Below are positions 1 through 7,060 of a stretch of DNA of 32,115 nt, piece after piece. The DNA is taken from the IMG/VR virus record IMGVR_UViG_3300031699_000007, positions 1 to 32,115 of that record; one strand, given 5' to 3'. The translations under genes were made by a program, and so were the position numbers. Source of the stretch: a virus. Under the pieces are notes generated by a model, which saw nothing but the letters and a program-made list of their open reading frames with translations, searched no databases and was not told where the DNA came from. Position 1 is the stretch's first letter. Every line of letters starts with the position of its first letter.

Positions 1-794
1 TAACCATCACCAACAAAGAAGAGCTTGAAAAAAAAGTAGAGGATTGGGGAGAGGACAGCGATTATATACGCATAAGGGTCCGTGGAGTATTCCCGAGACA
101 ATCAGACCGTCAATTCATTTCTGGCGAATTGGTATTTAATGCTTCCAAGGTAAAACTAAGAGAAGATCAATACAATTTTGAACCTGTTATTATTGGGGTC
201 GATGCAGCCATTTACGGCAATGATGAGTTTACAATTTATTTGAGGCAGGGGTTATTTTCTAAGAAGCTGGCCGCTGTGCGGAAGATCAACGACGATTTCG
301 CGGCGGCTGCCATGATAAGAAATTACGAAAAGGAATACAATGCGGATGCTGTTTTTGTCGATATGGGTTCAGGTACGGGGATTGTAAGCGCCGGTAGGCA
401 GCTTGGGCGCAATTGGACGCTGGTACCGTTTGGTGGTGAATCAATGGATAAATCATGCCTAAACAAGCGCGCCGAAATGTACGTCAAACTAAGAGACTGG
501 CTGAAAATGGGTGGGAGAATTGAGCCTGACCCTATACTTGAATCTCAGTTGACGGCCCCGGAATATGAGATAAAACTAACCAAGCAAGGCGATAAGTTGA
601 AGCTTGAAGCAAAAGCCGATATGAAGGCGCGCGGCCTCGAATCTCCCGACCGGGCGGATGGTCTTGTCCTGACGTTTGCCTATCCCGTAACCAAAAACAG
701 TGCCGGACGTGGTTATAATCGGTATTCATCCGGCAACATAAAAAGTTATGATCCATTAAGAGATGTGGACGAAAATTACAACCCCGTGGGGTAA
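1..794 (+). CDS. Terminase large subunit, C-terminal part (5' end outside window)
   Basis: The reading frame is open from the left edge (first full codon at base 3) to the stop at 794, so about 263 C-terminal residues are present. The large terminase packages DNA into the prohead: an N-terminal ATPase (missing here) drives translocation and a C-terminal RNase H-fold nuclease cuts the concatemer. The visible part starts near the end of the ATPase region (SDYIRIRVRGVFP, typical of the junction). The nuclease core follows, with GVDAAIYGND carrying a first metal-binding Asp, VFVDMGSGTG as second acidic strand, and the C-terminal SPDRADGLVLTFA, a common terminase ending. A TTG at 129 could be taken for a start, but the protein clearly continues upstream. 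Family assignment is from motifs only; confidence is high. Confidence 0.93.
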   Translation, partial: TITNKEELEKKVEDWGEDSDYIRIRVRGVFPRQSDRQFISGELVFNASKVKLREDQYNFEPVIIGVDAAIYGNDEFTIYLRQGLFSKKLAAVRKINDDFAAAAMIRNYEKEYNADAVFVDMGSGTGIVSAGRQLGRNWTLVPFGGESMDKSCLNKRAEMYVKLRDWLKMGGRIEPDPILESQLTAPEYEIKLTKQGDKLKLEAKADMKARGLESPDRADGLVLTFAYPVTKNSAGRGYNRYSSGNIKSYDPLRDVDENYNPVG

Positions 795-809
795 GGATGG
801 TCAAATTAA

Positions 810-1196
810 ATGGACAATAAAAACATAATAACACTGAAAAGATTGGCGCAAAGCGAAAGCGGAACGGCAGGAATGATGATAGACGAAACTGGCTGGCCGA
901 TTTGCTGTACGCTGGAACCTCAGCAGCCCATCATCCCTCCCACGCTTTATAATGTTATCCCTTATTTTTCGCCACTTCATAAGCATGATGTCTTTTTGCT
1001 GGAAAATGTCCCGGGTCGGGAAGGGGTTGAAATACATATCGGGAATTATTTAAAGGACACGACCGGTTGCATCCTCGTCGGCAGTGAATTTTCTTATAGT
1101 TTCAAGATGTTGTTAAATAGCGCCGATGCGTTCAATCGTCTATGGAATACATATAAAACTATTGGATTTATTTTGGATGTTAGGAATGAAGGATAA
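810..1196 (+). CDS. DUF5675 family protein
   Basis: A 128-residue protein starting 15 bases after the terminase stop. The pattern of a conserved Cys-Thr-Leu-Glu segment near residue 30, a Pro-Thr-Leu-Tyr-Asn-Val-Ile segment, then ENVPGREGVEIHIGN and TTGCILVG matches the DUF5675 family of small phage and bacterial proteins. The biochemical role of DUF5675 is not established to my knowledge. The His in EIHIGN and the Cys in TGCILVG are the most conserved polar residues and could form an active site, which is inference. It sits as the last gene of the terminase transcript, before the oppositely oriented island, where lysis or packaging accessories are common. Confidence 0.8.
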   Translation: MDNKNIITLKRLAQSESGTAGMMIDETGWPICCTLEPQQPIIPPTLYNVIPYFSPLHKHDVFLLENVPGREGVEIHIGNYLKDTTGCILVGSEFSYSFKMLLNSADAFNRLWNTYKTIGFILDVRNEG

Positions 1197-1234
1197 AAAT
1201 TGATAGTATCTTTTGTACAGGATTTTTACCAAAC
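1196..1234 (+). repeat. Imperfect direct repeat, copy A
   Basis: Begins with AAAATTGATAGTATC and ends with CCAAAC. It matches copy B (1332-1370) at the first 15 bases without mismatch and again at the terminal ACCAAAC, with about half of the bases between conserved. Both copies are 39 bp and have the same orientation, 136 bp apart. Copy A begins at the stop codon of the DUF5675 gene. Each copy contains TTGATA, which could serve as a -35 box, but neither has a good -10 box at the right distance, so the function is open: protein-binding site, phage-specific promoter or recombination remnant. Confidence 0.7.
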
Positions 1235-1331
1235 TTGTAAAATAACGATGCAGTAGTAAATTACAATATTGAAATATTATGGTTGATATTGCAATAATCA
1301 TGATTTTATTTAGGAATATAATAAATTGGCG

Positions 1332-1370
1332 AAAATTGATAGTATCGTCTATGCGGAAGTTTAACCAAAC
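1332..1370 (+). repeat. Imperfect direct repeat, copy B
   Basis: Second copy of the 39-bp repeat described at 1196-1234. It overlaps the left arm of the GC-rich folded element at 1358-1428. The region between the copies (1235-1331) is very AT-rich and holds no gene. Confidence 0.7.
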
Positions 1371-1428
1371 CGGGCTTGGGACCGGTGCGCGCATTAACCA
1401 GGCCGGAGCCTGGCCCCTCTGCTAAACT
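1358..1428. other. GC-rich folded intergenic element, possible terminator between convergent transcripts
   Basis: An island of high GC in an AT-rich gap between the rightward DUF5675 gene and the leftward gene at 1442-1726. AGTTTA (1358-1363) can pair with TAAACT (1423-1428), enclosing a hairpin CCAGGC-CGGA-GCCTGG (1398-1413) and a weaker one around CCGG repeats (1371-1385). No long T run follows on either strand, so a classical intrinsic terminator is only weakly supported. Its place between converging genes still makes transcription termination the simplest guess. The length and closing stem recall a tRNA, but no T-arm or anticodon arm fits. Confidence 0.4.
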
Positions 1429-1441
1429 GATCGTCAGGAGG

Positions 1442-1726
1442 TTAGATTTTATCGATGTTAGTTAAATAGTCGATTAAATCATTTTTTGACCATTTTTCTG
1501 ATTTTACTGATTCAATTACATCTCTGATTTCTGATCCGTCATAGCCATAATCCAGGATAACAACGTCAGTTTCATTCAATCCATGCAACGATGATGTCAG
1601 GTGGAATTTATTGCCGTCAAATAAAACCACTGGATTGCTCGGCAAATTGTTTTCGTCTGCGTTCAAAAATGTTTCATTCCAGCTACATAAAGCCGATTCT
1701 GTAATTTCTTTTTCTGCCGTTTTCAT
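1442..1726 (-). CDS. Small acidic protein of unknown function
   Basis: A 94-residue, rather acidic protein on the minus strand. I chose the start at 1726 because GGAGGG lies just upstream at proper spacing; an in-frame start at 1786 would add 20 residues but has no such site. The sequence holds a Trp-Asn-Glu-Thr segment, a central stretch NPVVLFDGNKFHLTSS and a run VVILDYGYDG that looks like a beta-hairpin, followed by C-terminal helices rich in Asp, Glu and Lys. I do not recognise a family. It is the second gene of a two-gene leftward unit with 1802-2029, sharing the promoter at 2069-2097. Confidence 0.7.
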   Translation of the reverse strand: MKTAEKEITESALCSWNETFLNADENNLPSNPVVLFDGNKFHLTSSLHGLNETDVVILDYGYDGSEIRDVIESVKSEKWSKNDLIDYLTNIDKI

Positions 1727-1754
1727 GTTGCCCTCCGTTTGATTTATTTCCGCG

Positions 1755-1790
1755 ACCGTCTCACGACGGTTTCGGCCGGATTCCACGGCC
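1755..1790. other. Two tandem hairpins between the minus-strand genes
   Basis: ACCGTC-TCAC-GACGGT (1755-1770, six pairs) is followed by GGCCG...CGGCC (1774-1790, five pairs). They lie in the 75-base gap between the two leftward genes. They are not followed by T runs on the minus strand, so they may protect or split the transcript rather than end it. Confidence 0.4.
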
Positions 1791-1801
1791 TCGTCAGGCG
1801 G

Positions 1802-2029
1802 TTATCTAACTATCCCACATTGGCAATCAGATATGCCGCACAATGCCCTACGTACCCGATTATACTGTTTCCTGTCAGGCTTGGTCGATACCGGATAAGC
1901 CTTTTCCTGTATATATGCCCATGCATCCTCTTGTGATCCGGCCGCATATTCCGGCACTCCCACACTTACAGACGTGCCGTGAAAGCTGTTGGTTAGTGTA
2001 ACCGTTTTCATTTTAATTTCTTTTTTCAT
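1802..2029 (-). CDS. Small phage protein with conserved Cys-containing C-terminus
   Basis: A 75-residue leftward gene with GGGAGGG just before its ATG. The C-terminal pattern VRRALCGISDCQCG and the N-terminal TLTNSFHGTSVSV match a small family I recall from many phages and mobile elements (a thr-leu-thr-asn-x-phe-his start, and an arg-rich helix then LCG-x-x-DC-x-CG). Its function is not known to me. The three clustered Cys residues could bind a metal, but only three are present, so this is uncertain. It is the first gene after the strong promoter at 2069-2097 and is likely expressed early, independently of the virion genes on both sides. Confidence 0.75.
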   Translation of the reverse strand: MKKEIKMKTVTLTNSFHGTSVSVGVPEYAAGSQEDAWAYIQEKAYPVSTKPDRKQYNRVRRALCGISDCQCGIVR

Positions 2030-2068
2030 ATCGCCCTCCCGTTTGATTTACTCTCAACCTCTATTGTT

Positions 2069-2097
2069 ATTATCGTCCCGATACCAGTTTTTGTCAA
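2069..2097 (-). promoter_or_regulatory. Sigma-70 promoter of the minus-strand island
   Basis: On the minus strand: TTGACA (2092-2097), 17-base spacer, GATAAT (2069-2074), preceded by an AT-rich tract resembling an UP element. The tract, both boxes, spacing and flanking bases are nearly the same as in the early promoter at 22712-22740, including a 17-base identical run in the upstream tract and GATAATAACA around the -10 box. Host RNA polymerase should recognise it. Confidence 0.8.
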
Positions 2098-2197
2098 GCA
2101 AAATTTAATTTATTTTTTAAATTATTTTGTGTGAGATAAGGGCGAGGGGGGAATAGGCGCCAAAACATTTGGCTACATTTTTGAAATAAATAAGGGG

Positions 2198-2226
2198 TTG
2201 CAACTATTTTTTGGTTGCATTTTAAA
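2198..2226 (+). promoter_or_regulatory. Possible promoter or operator ahead of the virion operon
   Basis: TTGCAA (2198-2203), 17 bases, then TTTAAA (2221-2226), 45 bases before the first virion gene. The spacer ends with GTTGCA, which makes an inverted repeat with TGCAAC at the -35 end, so a dimeric regulator could bind here; alternatively the inverted repeat plus the following T run is a weak hairpin. The rest of the 242-base gap (2030-2271) holds the leftward promoter and no gene. Confidence 0.35.
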
Positions 2227-2271
2227 GATTTTTGTGATGGGATTATGTAAACAAAATAGCGAGGTGGCGTA

Positions 2272-2703
2272 ATGTGCATCAACATCGGTGGTGGCAGCAA
2301 CGGATCGGCAAATAAAAGCGCTCCCCCTGCCGTGAATTTCTCCACGATACAAAAACCGATTAACTCCGATGCGCTCGCAGGCCCGTTGCCCTCTGTGCTC
2401 GATCCTGAAAAATCAATTAACGCGTTATCTACTCGCCGCCGGCAGTTGATAGACTCTTTCCGCTATGGGCTGGCCGGATCATTCGGTCAGTCAACTAATC
2501 TGCCGTATCGGATAAACAAAAACTACGCCCCGCTGATTGGTCAAAAGGACACTACCCTAATAGCTAAAAACATAGCAAAACCGAATAACCCGAACCTGAC
2601 TACCATGGACCCGGGCCAGCTTTTGGATTATGTGTCAAGGATGCTGAAACTTCCAAAGGAAACTGTTAACCAATCCAAGCAAAGCAAAAGGCAGTTTTTC
2701 TGA
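2272..2703 (+). CDS. Virion-operon protein of unknown function (before portal)
   Basis: A 143-residue protein, first gene of the rightward virion operon, with GAGGTG before the ATG. It starts with a flexible MCINIGGGSNGSAN segment, then a Pro- and Asn-rich middle and a C-terminal helix ending in Lys, Gln and Phe. No enzyme motif is visible. Its stop overlaps the portal start (TGATG), so the two are translationally coupled. Position suggests a small head or ejection component. The Met-Cys-Gly-rich start is like that of some phage internal virion proteins, which is suggestive only. Confidence 0.7.
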   Translation: MCINIGGGSNGSANKSAPPAVNFSTIQKPINSDALAGPLPSVLDPEKSINALSTRRRQLIDSFRYGLAGSFGQSTNLPYRINKNYAPLIGQKDTTLIAKNIAKPNNPNLTTMDPGQLLDYVSRMLKLPKETVNQSKQSKRQFF

Positions 2704-4370
2704 TGATGACATTAATTGAGATAGCAAAAAAAAATAATGCCTCGCTGTATGCAGAACAAGCCAAATGGGTGCCATCATGGCGAGAATTGCGCGATTATTT
2801 CGCGCCGTCCCGCGGTATGTTCCCGGGCGATAGGCCAAACGACGGGCGAATGATAGATCACAAAAAAATCCTAAACGGCAAACCGATGCAGGCTGCCGCA
2901 TCCCTGGCCGCGGGATTGACGGCCAACATGACAAGCCCGTCACACCCATGGTTTGATCTGAGTCTGCTTAACAAAGAACTGCTGAATTTTCCAAATGTTA
3001 AACTTTGGATAAGCGCCATCAAGGACAATTTATATTCGATTTTCAAAAAAGCGAATACTTATTCCGTCCTAAATTGGCTGTACTTGGAGTTCGCCGTGAT
3101 CGGCACCGGTGCCGTGATGGTTTTGGAAGACCCCGAGAATGTCATCAAGTACCGGACGTTTACGGTCGGAGAATTTGCATTTGGAGTAGATGCAAACGGT
3201 AAGCCGAACCGTTTTACGCGCAATTTCAAAATGACAGTAAAGCAAATGATTGACGAATTTGGGCGCGAGAATGTATCGCAAACAGTACGCAACCTTTACG
3301 ACAATTACAATTATGACGCCTCAATAGATGTTTGTTTCCTGATTTGCGATAACGAGAAGCGAATCCCGGAAATAAAAAATAATCGCAATATGCCGTTCCT
3401 GTCACTCTATTGGGAGACAGCAGAGAACGGCGGTAAATTTTTGTCAATATCCGGATTCGAGGAATTTCCCGTCCTGATACCGCGGTGGGAAATAAAAAAC
3501 TCAACGGCTGCATATGGTGTTGGCCCTGGATGGGATGCCCTGGGCGATGCCAAAACCCTGCAAAAACTTGAGCGTGACCTTTTGCTTGCCAATGCAAAAA
3601 TAATCGATCCGCCTATGATGATTGACTCATCCGTAACGGGCGATTTTAACCGGCTGCCCGGTGGCGTCACGCGTTTCAATGCCGCGTCTGGCCCTAACGC
3701 CGGCGTTAAACCGGCCTATCAAATTGACATACGAGTCAACGAGTTACAGGACAAAATCAACCAAACCCAACAGCGGATTGACTCGATGTTTTACGTCAAT
3801 CTGTTTTTGTTGCTCAGCCAGCGTCAAACTACCCAGAAAACGATTTCAGAAGTCGAAGAATTGAAAGATGAAAAGCGCATCTTGTCGCCGGTGCTTGAGC
3901 GCATGGATGCGGAAATACTCACCCCCCTGCTGGACCGCACGATCAATATCATGCACCGCATGGGCAAAATGCCGATACCTCCCAGGGAGATACAGGGGCA
4001 GGAACTGGTGTACGATTACGTTTCAGTATTGGCCATGGCGCAAAAAGCCATCCGCACTGGTGTCGTTGATTCAATTTTGCAGTTCTCCGCCCAATATGCG
4101 CAGATATTCCCAGAGTCGCTGGATAAAATTGACATGGATGCGGCGATCGATGTTTACTCAGACCTGATTGGCGTTCCGCCTCAGATTATACGTGATCCAG
4201 CAAAAGTTGCCATGATCCGCAATCAACGTCAGCAGGCGCAGCAACAACAGGAGCAATTGCAACAAGCGCAGATGGCCATACAGGGGGCGAAGTCGTTATC
4301 ACAAACACCGGTAAGCAATGATCAAAATGCATTACAAAGGGCCGGGGAGTTGAGTGGGTTGCCGGTATGA
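2703..4370 (+). CDS. Portal (head-tail connector) protein, T7 gp8 family
   Basis: A 555-residue protein forming the dodecameric ring at the capsid vertex through which DNA enters and leaves. Residues 63-88 contain QAAASLAAGLTANMTSP followed by PWF, the hallmark of the bacteriophage head-to-tail connecting protein family (PF12236) found in T7 and BPP-1-like podoviruses. The length fits the family, which usually runs 500-560 residues. The C-terminal 60 residues are Gln-rich (QQAQQQQEQLQQAQ), as often seen at the barrel end of connectors. It overlaps the upstream gene by one base and the downstream Bbp19-like gene by four. Start: the first of two tandem ATGs was kept; the second is equally possible. 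Confidence 0.93.
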   Translation: MMTLIEIAKKNNASLYAEQAKWVPSWRELRDYFAPSRGMFPGDRPNDGRMIDHKKILNGKPMQAAASLAAGLTANMTSPSHPWFDLSLLNKELLNFPNVKLWISAIKDNLYSIFKKANTYSVLNWLYLEFAVIGTGAVMVLEDPENVIKYRTFTVGEFAFGVDANGKPNRFTRNFKMTVKQMIDEFGRENVSQTVRNLYDNYNYDASIDVCFLICDNEKRIPEIKNNRNMPFLSLYWETAENGGKFLSISGFEEFPVLIPRWEIKNSTAAYGVGPGWDALGDAKTLQKLERDLLLANAKIIDPPMMIDSSVTGDFNRLPGGVTRFNAASGPNAGVKPAYQIDIRVNELQDKINQTQQRIDSMFYVNLFLLLSQRQTTQKTISEVEELKDEKRILSPVLERMDAEILTPLLDRTINIMHRMGKMPIPPREIQGQELVYDYVSVLAMAQKAIRTGVVDSILQFSAQYAQIFPESLDKIDMDAAIDVYSDLIGVPPQIIRDPAKVAMIRNQRQQAQQQQEQLQQAQMAIQGAKSLSQTPVSNDQNALQRAGELSGLPV

Positions 4371-4735
4371 TGGACCGGGTACAAAGCCAAGAATACATGG
4401 AAAAGCTTGCCATCAAAAAAAAGCAGCGGAATGTTGATGACATTAAATTCATTGCCAAACATCCCGCCGGGCGCCGCTTTCTGTGGAGGATTCTGTTTAT
4501 GTCCGAGTTCTACAATGTAGGATTTCTGGACAATGAGAAACTCATGTATTACCATGCGGGGAAACGTGAGGTAGGCAAACTCATTTTAGATGATATGCAG
4601 CAAGCCGATCCCGCGCTGTTCGCTCAATTACAAGCGGAATATTATTCCGAAGTCAGGAGTGAGCGGAACACATCCGAGCGACTGCTCGAAGAGGATATAA
4701 AAAACGGGGCAGTAAATGACCCCAATGAATTTTAA
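4367..4735 (+). CDS. Bbp19-like head-region protein
   Basis: A 122-residue protein with a conserved core: HPAGRRFLWRIL at residues 37-48, then FYNVGFLDNEKLMYYHAGKREVG. This matches the Bbp19 family named after Bordetella phage BPP-1, whose gene lies in the same place between portal and scaffold. The precise role is unknown; packaging or head assembly is assumed from synteny. ATGA overlap with the portal gene and immediate overlap of its stop with the scaffold ribosome site show tight coupling. Confidence 0.85.
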   Translation: MMDRVQSQEYMEKLAIKKKQRNVDDIKFIAKHPAGRRFLWRILFMSEFYNVGFLDNEKLMYYHAGKREVGKLILDDMQQADPALFAQLQAEYYSEVRSERNTSERLLEEDIKNGAVNDPNEF

Positions 4736-4748
4736 GGAGATGCAAAAA

Positions 4749-5474
4749 ATGGGTAATGAGGCTAATGCACAGGGTGGACAAGCTGGTCAAGGTGGTCAAG
4801 GCCAACCAGGCGCTCAAGCAGGTCAGTCAGGTCAGGCAGCACAAGCTGGTCAAGGTGAACAAGGTGGACAACAGGGCCAGGGCGGTAACATTTTAGGCGA
4901 AGGCGGCAGCGCAGGTCAGGGTGGCAATGGCAGCATTTTGGGTGAGGGTGGTCAAGCAGGTCAAGGCGGCCAGCCCGGTAATGTCCAAGGTGATGGTAAT
5001 GCCGACCAAGGCGCGCCAGAAAAATATGAGTCATTTAAACTTGGTGAGGGAATGGTTATGCCGGAAGCGCAACTTAATGCGTTTACGTCATTGGCCAAAG
5101 AGATAAACCTATCACAAGCTAATGCTCAAAAGTTGGTCGATTTCCAGTCCAAAATTGTTAAGGATGCACATGATTCCCAGATGCAAGCCAGCAGTCAGTT
5201 GGTGGAGTCCTGGAAGCAAGAGACCCTTAAGATGTTGGGCAATAATAGTTCGGCTGACATTGCGGTTGCTAATCGGTTTCTTAACACCCGCGCTGATTTG
5301 AAAACCATTTTATCGGATACCGGATTGATCAATAATCCGGCGGTCTTTAAAATGGTGCTCGATTTTGGTAAAATGACGACAGAAGACAGTTTGAAGGGTG
5401 GAGGCGGAACGAGTTCCGGGGCAGAGGGTTTGCCGTTGGAGCAGCGTTTATACCCAAGCATGACAAAAAAATAG
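4749..5474 (+). CDS. Capsid scaffolding protein with long Gly-Gln-rich N-terminal tail
   Basis: A 241-residue protein. I chose ATG 4749 because AAGGAG (4734-4739) lies nine bases upstream; in-frame starts at 4716 and 4740 fit worse. Residues 1-90 are low-complexity Gly/Gln/Ala (GQGGQ-like units and a doubled ILGEGG-AGQGG unit). From about residue 95 comes a helical region with ESWKQETLKMLG, an ANRFL segment, then DLKTILSDTGLINNPAVFKM...TTED. That pattern (Trp-x5-Leu, then Asp-Leu-x-x-x-Leu-x-x-x-Gly-Leu-x-Asn-x-Pro) is shared by scaffolding or capsid-assembly proteins of BPP-1- and T7-like phages. The place directly before the major capsid gene fits. It would template prohead assembly and leave the head later. 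Confidence 0.82.
   Translation: MGNEANAQGGQAGQGGQGQPGAQAGQSGQAAQAGQGEQGGQQGQGGNILGEGGSAGQGGNGSILGEGGQAGQGGQPGNVQGDGNADQGAPEKYESFKLGEGMVMPEAQLNAFTSLAKEINLSQANAQKLVDFQSKIVKDAHDSQMQASSQLVESWKQETLKMLGNNSSADIAVANRFLNTRADLKTILSDTGLINNPAVFKMVLDFGKMTTEDSLKGGGGTSSGAEGLPLEQRLYPSMTKK
4771..4980 (+). repeat. Degenerate tandem repeat region encoding GQ-rich tail
   Basis: Repeated GGTCAAGG and CAGGTCAGG units with irregular spacing, inside the scaffold gene. The later part contains two copies of a 45-bp unit coding for ILGEGG-x-AGQGG. Such repeats can expand or contract by slippage. Confidence 0.75.
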
Positions 5475-5501
5475 GCCATTTTATTTCATGAGGTGACTAT
5501 A

Positions 5502-6533
5502 ATGGGAGCTCTAGGTAGTGCATGGCCCACGTTGGTGGACGTGGCAAAATCAATCAATCCGGACGGCTCGATCGCGGCAGTATCAGAAGTGCTTAACCTG
5601 GCAATGCCGATGCTCGATGACATCCCCTGGGTGGAATGTAACAACGGGTCGAGCCACACCTCGACCTTGAGGGCATCATTGCCAACCCCGACGTGGCGCT
5701 TGTTTAACCAAGGTGTCATTCCGGTAAAATCGACCAAAAAGCAGATTCAGGATTCATGCGGTATGATGGAAGCATATTCCGAAGTTGACGAGGCATTGGT
5801 TAAAATCAACTCTAATGCCCAGGCGTTCAGGGCATCAGAGGACAAAGCCTTCATTGAGGGCATGGGTCAATCGCTTATGAGCACGCTGCTTTACGGTGAC
5901 ACCGATGTCGACCCCGAAAAATTCATTGGTCTTTCACCGCGCTATTATGCTCTCAGCGGGGCAACAACTTCCAGCCGATTGTTGACTGCTGGCGGGACGG
6001 GAGACGATAACACCTCAATGTGGTTGATCGGTTGGGGACCTGAGACCGTCCACGGCATCTACCCCAAGGGGACTCAAGCCGGTCTTGAATATAATGATAA
6101 AGGAGTTCAAACCATCATCGACACAGACAACAACGGGAAATACGAGGCCTATGTTAGCCATTACCGGTGGTTTGCAGGCCTAACGGTGCGCGATTGGCGC
6201 GCCGTTGTCCGTATTCCCAACATTGACGTGTCCGACGTTTTGACGGCTGGTGATTCTACCGATACCTCGGCCAATCTGATCAAGCTGATGGTTCGGGCAC
6301 TGCACAAGCTGCCACCTGTCGGCAATATTCGCCCGGTGTTCTACTGCAATGAGACAGTCCTGGCAATGCTGGATATTAAGCTGCAGGACAAGGGCAACGT
6401 GTATCTGTCGATCAAAGACCTAGTTGGTGCCGACGGAGTTCCTCGCCCTGACACGCTGATGTTCCGGGGCTATCCTGTGCGCCGGATCAGTGATGATATT
6501 TTGCTCAATTCGGAGTCTGCCATCACTGCCTAA
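5502..6533 (+). CDS. Major capsid protein, BPP-1 (Bbp17) type
   Basis: A 343-residue protein. Start ATG 5502 has GAGGTG six bases upstream; a GTG at 5493 lies inside that ribosome site. It begins MGALGSAWPTLVDVAKSINPDG and contains IPWVECNNGSSHTSTLR and the LPTPTWRLFNQGVIPVKS block, which are characteristic of the major capsid proteins of BPP-1-like podoviruses. The BPP-1 capsid protein is known from cryo-EM to have an HK97-like fold with a distinct topology and to be held by a separate cement protein, here encoded next (6633-7034). The C-terminal half includes VFYCNETVLAMLDIK and the GYPVRRISDDIL ending typical of the family. It assembles the icosahedral shell. Confidence 0.9.
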   Translation: MGALGSAWPTLVDVAKSINPDGSIAAVSEVLNLAMPMLDDIPWVECNNGSSHTSTLRASLPTPTWRLFNQGVIPVKSTKKQIQDSCGMMEAYSEVDEALVKINSNAQAFRASEDKAFIEGMGQSLMSTLLYGDTDVDPEKFIGLSPRYYALSGATTSSRLLTAGGTGDDNTSMWLIGWGPETVHGIYPKGTQAGLEYNDKGVQTIIDTDNNGKYEAYVSHYRWFAGLTVRDWRAVVRIPNIDVSDVLTAGDSTDTSANLIKLMVRALHKLPPVGNIRPVFYCNETVLAMLDIKLQDKGNVYLSIKDLVGADGVPRPDTLMFRGYPVRRISDDILLNSESAITA

Positions 6534-6544
6534 GTTCTGACCAG

Positions 6545-6605
6545 TGGCGACACCTGCCAATTTTAGTGGTGCGACCAGGGGGAGAGTCCCCCAACCCTTA
6601 GGGGT
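6545..6605 (+). other. Three consecutive hairpins after the capsid gene
   Basis: Hairpin 1 (6545-6577) pairs TGG/CCA, CG/CG and CACC/GGTG, with single bulged A residues. Hairpin 2 (6578-6592) is GGGGGA-GAG-TCCCCC. Hairpin 3 (6594-6605) is ACCC-TTAG-GGGT. None is followed by a T run. They lie in the 99-base gap between capsid and cement genes. A role in RNase processing, transcript stability or partial termination after the most abundant gene is likely. TATAAT at 6605-6610 follows, but without a good -35 box. Confidence 0.6.
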
Positions 6606-6632
6606 ATAATCAAAATTAGTGAGGTGCGTAAA

Positions 6633-7034
6633 ATGCTGAAAGATAAAAACACGATGTTTTCTGACGATCAGGCAGTAACTACTACTGCGGCATCAACCAG
6701 CTACCTGGACCAATTGGCGGCCGGCAATGCTGTGGCGCCCGGCATTTGGCTGGACGTGCGGGTTAAAACAACGTTCACTGGCCAGGGTTCAACGACACTG
6801 ACGATTGCCCTTGAATGTGATGACAATACTAGCTTTAGCAGCGCAAAAACTCTTTTCACCACGGCGGCACTGGATGAATCCGTTCTCGTTGCAGGGTATC
6901 ACATCCGGGTAAAAGTGCCCATTGGAGCCGAACGGTATTTGCGTATGACTTACACCGTGGGCAGCGGCCCGATGACGGCAGGCAAAATCGATGCCTCCAT
7001 GCAGATGGATGTTGATATTACGGTGGAGGACTAA
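6633..7034 (+). CDS. Bbp16-like capsid cement (decoration) protein
   Basis: A 133-residue protein; ATG 6633 is preceded by GAGGTG at 6621-6626, better than the GTG at 6624 that lies within it. The opening (TMFSDDQAVTTTAAST) and the alternating beta-strand pattern with STTLTIALECDDNTSF resemble BPP-1 Bbp16. That protein was seen as a jelly-roll cement protein on the BPP-1 capsid. The location directly after the major capsid gene agrees. It should bind the outer shell and stabilise it after DNA filling. Confidence 0.82.
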   Translation: MLKDKNTMFSDDQAVTTTAASTSYLDQLAAGNAVAPGIWLDVRVKTTFTGQGSTTLTIALECDDNTSFSSAKTLFTTAALDESVLVAGYHIRVKVPIGAERYLRMTYTVGSGPMTAGKIDASMQMDVDITVED

Positions 7035-7060
7035 TCAATAAAAGAAAGAGGTGACTGTAT

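Noticed and set aside
1358-1428. Possible tRNA because of a 71-base length and a closing stem.
   Set aside because: No T-arm, no anticodon arm and no fitting D-arm; the inner hairpins are at the wrong places.
4186-4458. Minus-strand open frames in the Gln-rich end of the portal gene.
   Set aside because: Shadow frames with no ribosome site or family pattern; the plus-strand portal and Bbp19-like genes explain the region.
4771-4980. CRISPR-like array suggested by regular GGTCAAGG units.
   Set aside because: Units are irregular, coding, and without unique spacers; this is a low-complexity protein tail.
6605-6610. TATAAT before the cement protein gene as a separate promoter.
   Set aside because: No acceptable -35 box at 16-18 bases and no extended -10; the upstream bases are the hairpin.
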